A stretch of 64,000 nt of DNA from Stenopsyche tienmushanensis (Eukaryota > Arthropoda > Insecta > Trichoptera > Stenopsychidae), in NCBI GenBank assembly GCA_008973525.1, contig WACJ01000071.1, forward strand, positions 248,001 through 312,000, read 5' to 3'. The notes beneath the pieces are model-generated. The model made no database searches. It was not told the origin of the DNA and saw only the letters and a program-made list of their open reading frames with translations. The position numbers and the translations under genes are program-made. Shown one piece after another: positions 33,809 to 45,282 of the stretch. The first letter of the stretch is position 1, and the number at the start of each line of letters is the position of its first letter.

Positions 33809-35713
33809 ATGCAAATAAACGAGCAGTTTCCGGATGAGCAGAGGCGATTCGTCAGCTCGATAGAGATCCTCGATTTCTTCGGTTGCGATTACATGGTGGA
33901 CGAATTCATTACATATGAGAGTGATGCGGAGCGCTTTCGTTATATTTTCGATAAAATACGCAGAAATGCGTGCAAACCGCGAAATATGCCAAACCTGAAA
34001 TCTATAAAAGAGTCAGATCGATGCAGACTCTTCGGATACATTCTCTATGAAAAACGTTTGTTTAAAGATGCTTTGATGTATTTCAATGATGCCCTCTTGT
34101 ATGCATCTTTGGATTCCAATCAACTGGCCCTCGCTTACGGGGGTCGGGCCAATGCACTCTATGCTTTGAAGCATTACAAAGAATCACTTTTGGATAACGC
34201 GAGGGCTTTAGCCTTCAACATTGATCCTTCTTTAAAAATCAAGCTTATTAAGCAGCGTGCTTTTTGTCACACACGTATTTCAAAGGGTAATCTGATACCG
34301 ATTGAAAAAGAAGAACGGACAAAAGTTGATCTAACTATAGATTCGGGTAAAATTCCATGCGCTAGTCGAAAATTGAAGATATCACACGATACAAAATTTG
34401 GACGTTTTATATATGCCGATGATGATATTTCACCGGGTGAAATCCTCGTCGTCGAGAAACCTTATGTTGCCCGTCTCGAAAGTAGAGAACATCTGCACAG
34501 ATGCAATTACTGTTTTAAAGCATCCAATGCGTTGATACCGTGTCTACAATGCAACTATTCCCTGTATTGCGATAACGCGTGCCGAGAAAAATCCTGGAAA
34601 TTCAATCACAAATATCTATGCCCTCTAACGTGCTTGTTCTCCGCGATGAATCTTCCCACGTACACTTACCTGGCTCTGGATGCACTCCTTCGCTTGAAAT
34701 GCGAGCACGAATCGTGGGAAGACTTCTACAACGTCATCATGCAAGCCAAATCCGAGCAAAATCTTCGTTCGGACGAACATCTGCAGAATTTCGATCCGCA
34801 ATCTTATTCGGCATTCTATTCGATCCAATCCACCATCGATCGAAACGACGTCAACGGACTGCTCGAAAGATGCGTAGTCGCGTCCACGTTTTTGATCATA
34901 CTCAAGATGACGACGCCGCTATTTTCAGACTGTCCGAACAAAATTATGCCGGACGGCGAAATGCTCGATAAAGAACGATGCATTTACTTCATGGGAGAAA
35001 TGCTATTGTATCACATCGCGATAGCCGAGACGAGCACGTTTGGTTTTTCTTGGCGTGCAAAATCCATCAATTACAACGTGCCTTTCAAGGGCATCTATCC
35101 GTTTACGAACCTCTTCAATCATTCCTGCATCGCCAATACCATTTGGTGCAATAGCAAAGAAAACATGGTGATCATATCCAGCAAGAGCATTAAAAAGGGC
35201 GAACAGATTTTCATAAACTATGGGTAAGATTAGTCGTTATTGTATTATTTTATTGTGTTGGACCGATTTATGCATACGCTCTGCGATTTAATTCGATGTA
35301 CGATTCAATGGCTTACTGTGCATTTATCGCTTTCTTCTAGGACAAGTTACCCGGACGCCACGTACGAAAGTAGAAAAGAGTTGTTAGGATTTTTCGACGT
35401 TGTTTGCGGATGCGATGCCTGCGTTTATCAATGGCCGGTGGAATCCAAATTGCCGACTTTCACGCCGGCGACCAACGCCTTTGTGAGAAAATTTGAAAAA
35501 CAAAGCCGCTTTCTGTTCTCGATGAGCATGAGAAAGAGAGAGAAAATGCTTTTCAAATTTTTGAAAAATGTGCGCAAAAATATTGTACTCTTTGAGAAAG
35601 ATAATAAATGTCCGGATTTTTACGCGTATCGAGAATTGATGAAACGATGCTGGTTCTTTTTGCTCGATGTTGAATATTTTAATCCTGTGAAACGTTACGA
35701 TGCATACACTTAA
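33809..35713 (+). CDS. SMYD4: SMYD4-like SET/MYND protein, tandem copy 2
   Basis: Two exons, 33809-35223 and 35341-35713 (phase-2 intron of 117 nt), give 595 residues. The first in-frame ATG (MQINEQFPDEQRRF) is at 33809. A TPR-like region spans about 69-135 (GYILYEKRLFKDALMYFN, ALAYGGRANALYAL). The SET N-part is GRFIYADDDISPGEILVVEK. The MYND finger starts at residue 232 (CNYC, CLQC, YCDNAC, H.YLC). SET motifs NHSCIANT (437-444) and QIFINYG follow, with a post-SET triplet CGCDAC. All zinc and cofactor-site residues are present, so an active methyltransferase is plausible; substrate unknown. The intron interrupts the same Gly codon of the YG motif as in copy 1, so the two arose by duplication after the intron was in place. 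The N-terminal ~65 residues and the C-terminal region have diverged strongly. Confidence 0.9.
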
Positions 35714-35943
35714 TCTGTTTTATTGCTATTGAATATATATTGTCTTTAAAGAATACTCTATACATATTGTCTTTTAATATTTAAGTATTTGAAGTGTTAA
35801 AATTGGTAGTGCTTAATCAATATTTTCGAAGTTCAATTAATGTTATTGATTATTATTGAACTATTTAGTTAGTCGATGATCATCATATAATAACAATAGT
35901 CATTCTTAAATTATGTGCGTAGAAGAAAACTAAATGTTTTTTC

Positions 35944-35949
35944 AATAAA
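35944..35949 (+). terminator. Candidate poly(A) signal of SMYD4-like copy 2
   Basis: AATAAA lies 231 nt downstream of the stop codon at 35713, in otherwise noncoding AT-rich sequence. Confidence 0.4.
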
Positions 35950-36524
35950 TTCCTATAATACTTCATTTAAATGATTTTGTGGAACATATGGGATCTGGAA
36001 ATGGAATGATTAAGAATATTAATGGGATGAATAAAATGATTTTGGGAATAATGTATCATTGTTATATGAATAAAATGAAAACATGTTTATCTCCATATGG
36101 AAACTTTTTTTTGGAGGGTTTTATCGGTTTGCCATGTTGTTATCAAAATTTTATTTCGTATTTTTAATAACACTGCTTGATACTAAACTTTATAAATCTA
36201 AGCCAAATCTTAAGCAGCCAAGCTGCAAATGAATGTGATCAATATGTTACTAAATAACCTTTCAGCATTACAGTTTGTAAGCGTTTATAGCGATGGTTTT
36301 TGTTCCTTGAAATGCCATATATAGCTTTATATTTTTGTATTTATTTTCTATTGTTGTTATATTTAAGTTTTGTTGCGTTACGTTTACTCATGTATCTATT
36401 TGATTTGAAGATGTTCAGCTCTAAATATTGATTGTTAAATTTAATGAATGTGCTTAAAGTGTACTACTAGCAATGTTCGATATTGTCATAATCACAAATT
36501 TAATGTTACCGAGTTTGATTTCAG

Positions 36525-36640
36525 AAAGTGGAAGGCTGAAAACAAACTCATTCTCAACGACGTTTTTTGTCAATTACGAAGAGGATTTATCTCGTTTGGA
36601 TAAGTCTACATACAGAAATTTAATCGATGCACGTTATTAA
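36525..36640 (+). other. Orphan 3'-exon-like stretch
   Basis: After a good acceptor (GAGTTTGATTTCAG) a frame stays open for 38 codons to a TAA, with a protein-like composition (KTNSFSTTFFVNYEEDLSRL..). It is not recognised and there is no obvious upstream partner. It could be a terminal exon of an unplaced gene or chance. Confidence 0.2.
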
Positions 36641-36810
36641 AAAAAATATCTCAATACGATCTATAAACTTGCAGTATTATATTTTTATTATAGTTTAATA
36701 ATTTACGAATATATTATCTGATCGTTGTTTTAAATAGTTTTTAAAATTTATCCTTTTTGGAATTTCATATAATTATATTAAAAATTCTAATTTTATACTA
36801 CTATTTTAAG

Positions 36811-36880
36811 TATCCATAGGTCTAGTCAATTGGCCTAAGAGTTGGATTGATAAGCTGCTAGTCTCGAGTTTAAATAAATC
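36811..36880 (+). repeat. tRNA-derived SINE-like sequence
   Basis: An A-box-like stretch, TGGCCTAAGAGTTGG, and a B-box-like stretch, GTCTCGAGTTTAAAT, lie about 30 nt apart, as in tRNA-derived SINE heads. A similar arrangement occurs at 56395-56450. The boxes are weak. Confidence 0.35.
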
Positions 36881-37880
36881 TATGGTCAATGTGGTTGGCG
36901 ACCACATTGTAAAACAAATAAAAGCCTTGGAAACCACTTTAGAGTGGAAGGGTATGGCCCATCGAGGGCTACAAAAGTCATTAATTATTAACAAATTGGT
37001 AATAGATCATAAAAAATTAACATTCATAGCTATTTTCTTGCATAGCAAATGAAAGACTGAGTACTTCATAAAGGAATCAAAATTATTTTTTAAATTTAGT
37101 TTTGGCAAGTGAAAGACTGAAAAAAAATTTAATTAGAGTGGTTTTTGCTCCAAAATGATTGATCTGTAATCTTATTCATGGAATAAAAAAGACAGCATTG
37201 CAATGCAAGGCCCTGATGTGAATGCGTACGAATTGGGCATGACAAAACTATTCAGTATTATACGTAATTGTCCCGAACAATTACAAAACTAGCTTTATTT
37301 TTAACATTCTCTGTATTTCAGAGTTAGACCAAAAATATTCCGATATTTTTTTACTTAAATACTTCTTTTAGTATATATATTTTTTTATCTTGATTTTATA
37401 TTAGTTTTTATATTTATTTTCTTTAATGCATTTTCTCATTTATTGATCTATTTGCATTTCTACCATTCAATTTACACAATACTAACGTGTGTGTGTATTA
37501 ATTGTGTTAACATATGAGGTGATCAGAGAAGTTTTATAAACTGTGAAATTTACATAGTATATTTGAATGTTTAGACGACCTTGATTATGACAAAAATACC
37601 ATTTAAAATATGTGACAAGTCCGCTATATATTCAATATTACAGTAATATAAATGTGTCCTATTGATAACCTTTAAATGTAATTTCTCTTCTAAATGGGTT
37701 GTTCTAATTGTATCCTGTACTCTCTTGATTACTTCATATAATGTGTACTCATAAATGTGCCATAGTTTACATTATATATGTGTGAAGTGTTGCATAATTT
37801 TGTGTTTGTATTTTATGGTATACTATAGAAGTATATGAATATGTTTAAATATAGGCAGTCACCAGACTACAACTATAAAA
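36881..37880. other. AT-rich spacer, nothing seen
   Basis: No coding stretch or recognised repeat. Confidence 0.5.
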
Positions 37881-37881
37881 A

Positions 37882-38061
37882 TCGGGGGCTATTTAAAAAA
37901 AAAAAAAAAAAAATTAAACTGCACATGCAAATCAATTTATCGGCTAGCTTCACGATGATCTTTGATGACGACTATATTGAATTTTTTTCATTTATCGTCG
38001 AAAAATATGCATTTGTTGAGAGTGCATAAATATTAGCGCCGTATGCTTAAATAGCCCCCGA
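37882..38061. mobile_element. 180-bp MITE with perfect 15-bp inverted ends
   Basis: TCGGGGGCTATTTAA (37882-37896) and TTAAATAGCCCCCGA (38047-38061) are exact inverted copies. A run of about 18 A residues follows the left end. The short length, inverted ends and lack of coding capacity fit a MITE; the family is not identified and no clear target duplication is seen. Confidence 0.65.
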
Positions 38062-38500
38062 CTAGAATTCTTTAAAAATATTATTAGGAAAATATTTATG
38101 TAATCTTCAAATTCATAACGTAACTGTGTTTTTACAAAATTAAAAGGCAATGATGACATTTGCTGATATTGCAGAAATTCTTGGATGATGTAGTTCTGTG
38201 TACTTCTTGAGGTATGTATTTCATAAGGATAATTCACTTTTGTGTAGATTTATGACTGTCTGTATTTTATTATATGTATGTGTACTCCTTTCAAAGTGTT
38301 TTTCTGTGTTTTTATAATAAAATTTTAAAAAACCAGTGTCCATTTCTTTATAAACATGTGAAAAATCTACTATGCTGATGTGCAAGCATTTTAAACTGTT
38401 TGCTTGCGGGTCGTTGAATTCAAATTTACGTATAATGTACGTTGGTATCACTACTTTTGTATAAAATATTTGTTATATATTTTCTCACTGTCTGCCTATT
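38062..38500. other. Minus-strand open stretches of unknown nature
   Basis: A 76-codon minus-strand frame (38221-38451) with a protein-like composition (IRKFEFNDPQANSLKCLH..) is not recognised. There are no splice or family signals strong enough to call a gene. Confidence 0.25.
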
Positions 38501-38504
38501 AGAT

Positions 38505-39262
38505 CTTAGGGTGGCTCCTACAACCCTATAAGAAAGTCCCGTCACCGACAACGCTTGCCGCCATTTTCGTCTATCCTGGGCGTCACTTCAATTTCCCAGG
38601 CCCAGACATGCGGCGTCTTTTTTGGCTTAATCAGCCCAGCGTAGCCGAGGTCTTCTGACGAGTTTACTGCCATTCGGCCCCGAATTCAGAATGGTTCGAG
38701 GGACTCTATTAGACGGCATCCGTGCCACATAGCCTTCCTACTATAGACTGTTATTGACGCCATGTCATACATGACTTCACAATTTGTCCTCATGACTTCG
38801 GAGTCAGAGGAAACTCTAGGCGCATCGCGTCGCGGATGGCCATGGTCCATATTTCACCGCCGTAAACCACTACCGGCCTTATTAATATTTTATACATTTT
38901 AATCTTTGTTCTCGCCGATGGTGATTTATTCCCCAATATGTTTTTCAGGTCATGATAGCACCGATTACCGTGTTGAATCCTGGAGGTTATTTTGTTACTC
39001 ATTAAATTCTTCTCCATGAGGATGGATTCAAGGTATTTGAATTCTTGGACCTTTTCAATATTTTCACTATTAATACTCACGGAGGTGTAACCCCCAGCAT
39101 TTACCCTTAATACCATCATATATTTCGATTTAGCATAGTCGATTTTCATGCTGAAATTGGTACTCCCCGAAAAGTTCATCCACAATAGGAGACAGTGGTT
39201 CGATCAAAGCTCTTGCAAATAATTTGTAACCAAAATTCAAAAGGGATATGCCCCTGTAGTTT
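38505..39262 (-). mobile_element. Non-LTR retrotransposon relic, best-preserved family A copy
   Basis: The minus strand has an open 131-codon frame (38790-39185). It encodes FKYLESILMEKN, RIQHGNRCYHDLKNILGNK, KIKMYKILIRPVVVYGGEIW. This is the standard C-terminal part of RTE/jockey-like ORF2 (FKYLGS....I..RI..GN..Y..L.......K..LYK.LIRPV..YG.E.W). The downstream part (to 38505, the element 3' end) matches 57220-57500. Reverse transcriptase blocks upstream are lost. Confidence 0.85.
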
Positions 39263-39984
39263 AGGGATATGCCTATTAAAGGAAGTTATAATTAATATGT
39301 GAAATAATTATAACAAAATGTAAGCTTTGTAATGTGGAAGTAAATGCTGCATTCATACAGTTATGATGTAGACATATTTATTCCTGATTAACAATTTTAT
39401 CCTAAAGATTATTTATACTGATGTTTTGTGACTTTGTAAAATTCCCTTCAATTGATTTTGCTTCCACAGGCTGTATTTTTTCAAAACATTTTTACCGTTA
39501 CCATAATATTACAAACTGTTGCACTCAAATGTACTGATAACTGTTATACAATAAAATTAAAGGTCCAAAGTTCGAATACTTACAAATATAACTCTTTTTA
39601 CATTTTCAGTCATTGCATTTAAAAATGTTACTAATTCTAATGATTTACCATTATTTAACTAACACTTTTTTGCGGAATACTCCTAATTACTACGCTTTTA
39701 CAATTTTAACAATTGGTTACTTGACTGTTACTTATTTACAGATTGAATACTTAAATGTTCTTTTAGCAGCAAGATAGTACTCAGTTTATCTACTATTCGT
39801 TGCTATTTTTACAAATCTTGCTTGCTTTCATTCGCTATCTCTTACATAGTTGATACTGCCCAATAATATGTAGCTTTAGAAACAGAACAAGGACAAGAAG
39901 AACATCAAGGAGACGGCCTTGAGGAGAGGCTAACAAAGAATTTCACTTTGCAATGATAAATGAATTTTCTTCTATTTCGTTTTA
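39263..39984. other. AT-rich spacer, nothing seen
   Basis: No coding stretch or recognised repeat. Confidence 0.5.
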
Positions 39985-40280
39985 AAATTGCCGAACTGAG
40001 AGGGTCAATCTGAAATAGGAAACCACTCAGTCTTGAATTTGCTTAGTTAAGTTGCATGTGCACGTCTACCGAGGAAAGCTGCTCAGTCTTTACAAGCTTG
40101 TGCCTATCGAGACAGGGTGAGCGCCGCTGGGTGAGCATTCTAAATGAAACTCAGAGGTTATGCTACTTTCAATATCGGTGAATGTATGATATAGATGAAA
40201 TGGATGTAAGTCCTTCCGATGAATGGATATTGATGAGGCCCATAGTTTTGCTGTGGACTACACTATGAAGATGAATCCAT
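39985..40280 (+). mobile_element. RTE/SINE-like 3' element, plus-strand copy
   Basis: The same sequence as 23330-23835 in the opposite orientation, including GAAACCACTCAGTCTTGAAT, CTGCTCAGTCTTTACAAGC, GGGTGAGC and GAGGCCCATAGTTTTGCTG. It is shorter by internal deletions and its GAT-type tail is decayed (ATGAAGATGAAT). Confidence 0.65.
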
Positions 40281-42205
40281 ATTTGGAGGATGGCAACAAT
40301 ATTGTTATTTTACAAATTTACATTTTATAGTTGATATTAAAAATGATATTAATCCTATTTATTCTCACCAAAACAATTATGACTATTATTTATCAAAGTC
40401 CATTATTACATTTCCTATAAACTAAACCAGGATTCTTCAGCCTTTCATTGCTTTTGGAACCTTCCTGATTTATGTGATATTTCTGAAGGAACCTTTTTAA
40501 TTTTAGATATTTGTATATTTGTCGCTTCATTTGAATTGAAATTATTGTTTTAAAATGAAATTTATATTTTTTATTAAGCACTCAATAATTATATAATATA
40601 TAATATAATGCCTCATATTTCCATTAATCCAAATGCTTTTGAACCTTTGACTTCACAAATTAATAATAATTTAGTAAAAATACACAACTAGCTTTAGGAC
40701 ATTCTAAAATTTTGTTCTGTAGTCCAGCAGTCGGCAACCTTTTTGGGTCCACGGACAACTACATGGATTCATGACTTTAATCCAGCGGACTACCAACAGG
40801 ACTTTTGTGTTAAATATTTATAAATTGAAATTCGTTTTTCAGGAAATAACTATTAAGTGCTCTAAAAATCTGAGCTGGTTCTACCCAGTAAATTAAGCGA
40901 ACAAAGTAGAGCTGATATAATACAATTAAAATCTATACGATGGAAAATAAGTGTTCTTATTGTAATAAGAATTCCTGGTTCATTTAACGCTGTCCGTATC
41001 AATTGTGTATGCGTCTTAATGCTTGATTGACAATTTTGTCTTGCTTAGCACTATTTATACTTTTCATGGCAGAGCTTTAATAACTATGGCAAGATGTCCC
41101 ATCAAGCATTAAGATATTTTCTATTTGCTTACTTAGAGAGCACTAAATTGTCTTGAGTTTTGGAAGCTTCTGTTGATTTTTTATTTTATCCATTGTTGTG
41201 AATATGAACTTGTTAATGCAGTGTATTTGGAGCATAATACAACGGAAAGTAACAAATTCTTATACAGATAACTGATTCGTCGAATATTAAATTGGATTTT
41301 TATTAGTAACTAAAAATCATTACAATCAAAGGCACATATTTAATTTTTATATATCAATTATCATAGTTGAATTCTAAAATTTTAAATACTTTTATTCAGT
41401 GTTTGGTTGCTCACTCGATAAGTTTTGTGGCTTATTACGTGCTTATTCAACGCTTTTTGTATTAGCATGCATTCTTCTATTTGGCTTATTTTATATCAAT
41501 TAATGAATTAAGAAAATGCACTATTGTTATGTTGTTTATTTGGAGGCTTTTGCTATTAATCATGTATTAATTTATCTATACATATTATTAATTTATCATC
41601 ATACTAAATTTGTCTTGAATATGTCATAGAATGTCAATGAATTTCATTTACTATTCGTCGTTCGCTTGCTACAATATCTAACTTCTGTTATTTCATATGT
41701 TATTTTATTAATATAATAATTTTTTATTGTTTTTTTTTTTTAATTATACGTTGCTTTTGCGAATACTTAACATATGCTATGAACCATTCCATGTCTTATA
41801 AATGTTGTCCTCTATGATGAAAAATCAAATGCCATTATATGCTTAATCTTCTGAATGCAATCTATCCAACTTCCTTAAGATAAAGACACTATTTTAACCA
41901 CTTAAGCTTCAGTGACTCATTGGTAAGTCACTATGTTTTTTCGTAGATAAAGAAAATATTTTTAATATCTAAAAAATATTCTAGGGACACATTGGTGAAT
42001 CCAAAAATGTCTTCACATTTTAATGGATCTTGGTGTTTCTATTTTATACTTAAATAAATTCAACAGAGGTCATCAAGGGCTGCCTATTAATTATCTTTGC
42101 TACGTAATTGATTATATTTTTAGATGCATTGATCAGATTGCCTTGTAATAAAACTGTTCTTATTAGTATTATTAATAAATTGAGACAACCCAAAATTGAA
42201 TTATC
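40281..42205. other. AT-rich spacer with a lone hAT-like end
   Basis: CAGCAGTCGGCAACCTTTTT at 40726-40745 resembles a hAT terminus, but no matching opposite end was found. The rest shows no coding stretch. Confidence 0.4.
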
Positions 42206-42651
42206 TTTTGCTACGTTTCACATATAGTCTCTATGTCCTAAGTGTCAGGGTTGTCGAAATAGATTTTTTTAAAACATTATTCTTATTTCGACTGTAGTTG
42301 TCTGAAGTAGCATTTTCTCTTTCATTTTTGCAAAGGCAGCGCTTATTCTTTCAATTATGTAGGATTTATTTTGTGGGCACCTCTGTCGTGTAAATTAATT
42401 ATTTTGGCCGTCCTATTCCGTGGCTCGCACTGTCCCCAGACCTGACACCACTGAATTTCTTTGCCTGGGAACGTGCCCTATTCCTTGACTCGCACGGTCT
42501 CCAGACCTGACACCGGTGGATTTCTTTGTCTAGGTTTTCTTCTATGTTAAGAAAAAGTTTTGGGTATTTTTTTAAAATGTTGAAAAAAATAAATCTATTT
42601 CGACAACTTTGACACTTAGGTCATGAGGATTTTGTGTGAAACGTAGCAAAA
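42206..42651. mobile_element. Mariner-derived inverted-repeat element
   Basis: The ends are a perfect 17-bp inverted pair, TTTTGCTACGTTTCACA (42206-42222) and its complement (42635-42651). Similarity continues inward for about 65 bp on each side through TAAGTGTCA..GTTGTCGAAATAGATTT. Between them, 42421-42470 encodes LALSPDLTPLNFFAWE, the mariner/Tc1 SPDLTPLDFFLWG motif. A second, decayed copy of the same ~55 bp follows at 42478-42535. So it is a deletion derivative of a mariner with a duplicated transposase fragment. Confidence 0.78.
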
Positions 42652-43732
42652 TACCCTTTTAACTCCCATAACATTTTTGTCGGTTCATGTGCCAAACATA
42701 ACAAAAACTAAAAATACTCATGTATTGTGACAATCCTGAATAAGAAATGTTTAGAAGCCGTAAATTATCCCGCAGGATAACATGTGGTATACATGTATAT
42801 ACACTTTTTTATATATTTAAAATCGCTGGCCGTTTAAATGTAAAAACATTTTTGCTTTTGCCAAATTTTCAATGAACAATGTCTGGTTATATTTTTAATT
42901 GCTCCTAGAATTCCACAGCTTTACTACTATATATATTTTATGAGATGTTCTTTTGATGGTGCTCATTCTTTATGGACCAGCGCTTATTGGGAGCACCTCG
43001 ATGCCTTGAGACCTTCCCAGCACCCCCCGGCGGTAGTTACGCCTTTGTCTTAAGTATAGTATGCCTAGATAATTTCACTGGGAACTGCTCTTTTGTTATC
43101 CCTGCGTTCCGACATAGCTCCTCGGGCTATTTTCCTGATGCCTACGTTCCTTTAATTAGCGATTAAAAATAACTTTAAAATGGTCTTCAATCCGAGGAAA
43201 ATAATTAATGTGGTACTCCTAATATAGAAAGCTTGTGTTTTTTTTTAAACGGTTTGTCCCTATGATACACAGGATGATATAAAATCGGTCCATTCGTATA
43301 AAAGGGGTTCTATTCGGTCTATTTCGATTTCTGTGCCATTAAAAGGCAATAGAATAAAGCAATCAGTGTTAAATGGTCGATCAACGGAAAGGTCGACTTT
43401 TTGGAGGCAACTTTCCGAGCAAAGTTTTGATGGGTGTTCAAAAAGCTGACAAATGACACGGTTTCAATCGGTCTTTTTGTGATTTCGACCAATTTTATTG
43501 CGACATCACTGCTTTGTTTTTTTTATACCTCCATTATTTTAGATTCATTTTTTTAAAAATCTTTTTTGTTTCGGGAAAAAAACGGTTTTCACGATTTTCA
43601 GTTCAGCTTAGAGTATTGTCGAATTTACTGTCTTTAATTATTGATTTATCGTTAGATAAAATAGTCACGAATTTACCAGAAAAAATCGATTCTCTTTAGG
43701 TGCAATGTGCTATTTTAATAACGCTATCTTCT
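42652..43732. other. AT-rich spacer, no gene recognised
   Basis: A few short open stretches (such as 42972-43166) lack family features. Confidence 0.45.
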
Positions 43733-44035
43733 GTAGCACTGCGGGGATATTGCATCTAAAATTATTGACAGATCGCTTCTTGCGCGTGCACCGTTGCCGG
43801 TTGGGTGGTGACGCGTAGGAGGCGGGAGTCGAGAGAAGTCATCGGTTGGCCTTGGCTGTGGGAGGACGTCCTTCTCGCAGCCAGATCTCTCTTGTGCTGA
43901 ATAAAAAGTTACCTGGAGTATAGAGTCTTTTAATCCGAAGCCCGTTCACCCTCATCCATCCGTTCGGCTATACATACGACCCGAAACAGCGCGTGGGACC
44001 GGGGAGCCGTCCGGGGACTCTGCCCCGGGAGCGCG
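43733..44035 (+). mobile_element. Possible solo or truncated LTR
   Basis: A GC-rich island in AT-rich DNA. It starts TGTAGCACTGCGGGG, has an AATAAA at about 43901, and reaches ..GGCTATACA at about 43974. A GACCCGAAACAGCGCGTGGG stretch follows that could be the start of the internal region. TG..CA ends and the poly(A) signal are LTR-like, but no partner LTR or target duplication is visible. Confidence 0.3.
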
Positions 44036-45221
44036 AAAAAGTTGAGATTTGGTTTGATAATATTAGCTGATGTATTGATTTAACTGGATAACTAAAGATT
44101 ACAGTATTATAAGATGAATACGTCCAATTTATATATTTAGCTCGACATGCGCTCAATATTGACTATCCTCATCTCCGATGCTTAAATTAAATGATTTATT
44201 ACGGTATTTCACTGCTGCTTATGTAAAGATTTATTTGAAAGCTTTGCGGTCAGCCGTGTGTTTGGATGGAGAAATTTCCGATGCTTTTGTGATGAGAGCT
44301 TCGAAGGAATGTCACCCTCGTGGGTGGGAAGAGATGCCTTTGACAATGGAAAATGGAAGGGAGGGTTACACTTTAATTAGTTTTTTCGCAATAAAAAAGA
44401 GATAATAGCGATGAATTTTCATCACGTATTCACCGTGAAACGAGTGCGAGTAAATTGGGATCCATGACAAAATATATGCTTCAAATCAAATCTAAAAAAA
44501 TGAGATTTTCATATGAATTTAACTATAAGCATTATTAATAAAAAATATGATAAACGAGGGGAGATCTAGTTATATAAATATGATTATATATTTATTTCAT
44601 ATATTGTAGTATTATATTTAAGATAAATTAAACTAAGCTCAAAACAGTTGGTAGTTTTTTTTTTTAAATAATTTAGAAGTTGACATTTCTCATTCTTTTG
44701 CACATTTTATGTCACTATAAGCTCAGAAGTAGGGAATCCAATCCCGAGATCCCGGATAGTTTTAGGTGCTCATGAATCCTGGGATTAGTAAATGTAATCC
44801 CGAAAAAATCGAGACATTCCTGCCGAAGTCTGGACGCTTGGAAACACCGGTGTAACTACTAATTGGCAAGCTTAGGCGACGCCTAGGGGCAATAACTGTC
44901 TAATCTATGTATACATATATACAGTACATATATTTTTTTCAAATTGTTATATTGACCTTTCCCTACCGGTGATGTATTTACTACACCTCGACTCTAATAA
45001 TGGGAATATCGATATGAAATATAATAGACACGGGGTTCAGAGTTTTTGTATTCCTCCGTAATATAATTACGAATCACATCAAAGTATTATAATATATAAG
45101 TATTCATCTGCAACGACGGAAATAAATAATTTATCGGGAAATCGAGAATTTTGCGAGTTTTAGTCTGTGTCTCAGCAGAAAGAAAGTTTATCAGTCACAT
45201 TGATGGTATTATACGAAAATG
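44036..45221. other. Spacer, no gene recognised
   Basis: Includes a 75-codon plus-strand frame (44178-44405) without family motifs, and a repetitive-looking stretch near 44730-44815 (AATCCCGAGATCCCGG ... AATCCCG). Confidence 0.4.
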
Positions 45222-45282
45222 GGGATGATCCACATATGTTAGGTGACCCTCAATTTAAGCTGCCAGGTCTCAGTCTATTATA
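45222..45282 (+). repeat. MITE fragment, same family as 7500-7772
   Basis: GATGATCCACATATGTTAGG then CCTCAATTTAAGCTGCCAG then CTCAGTCTATTA matches about 7717-7775 almost base for base. Confidence 0.7.
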
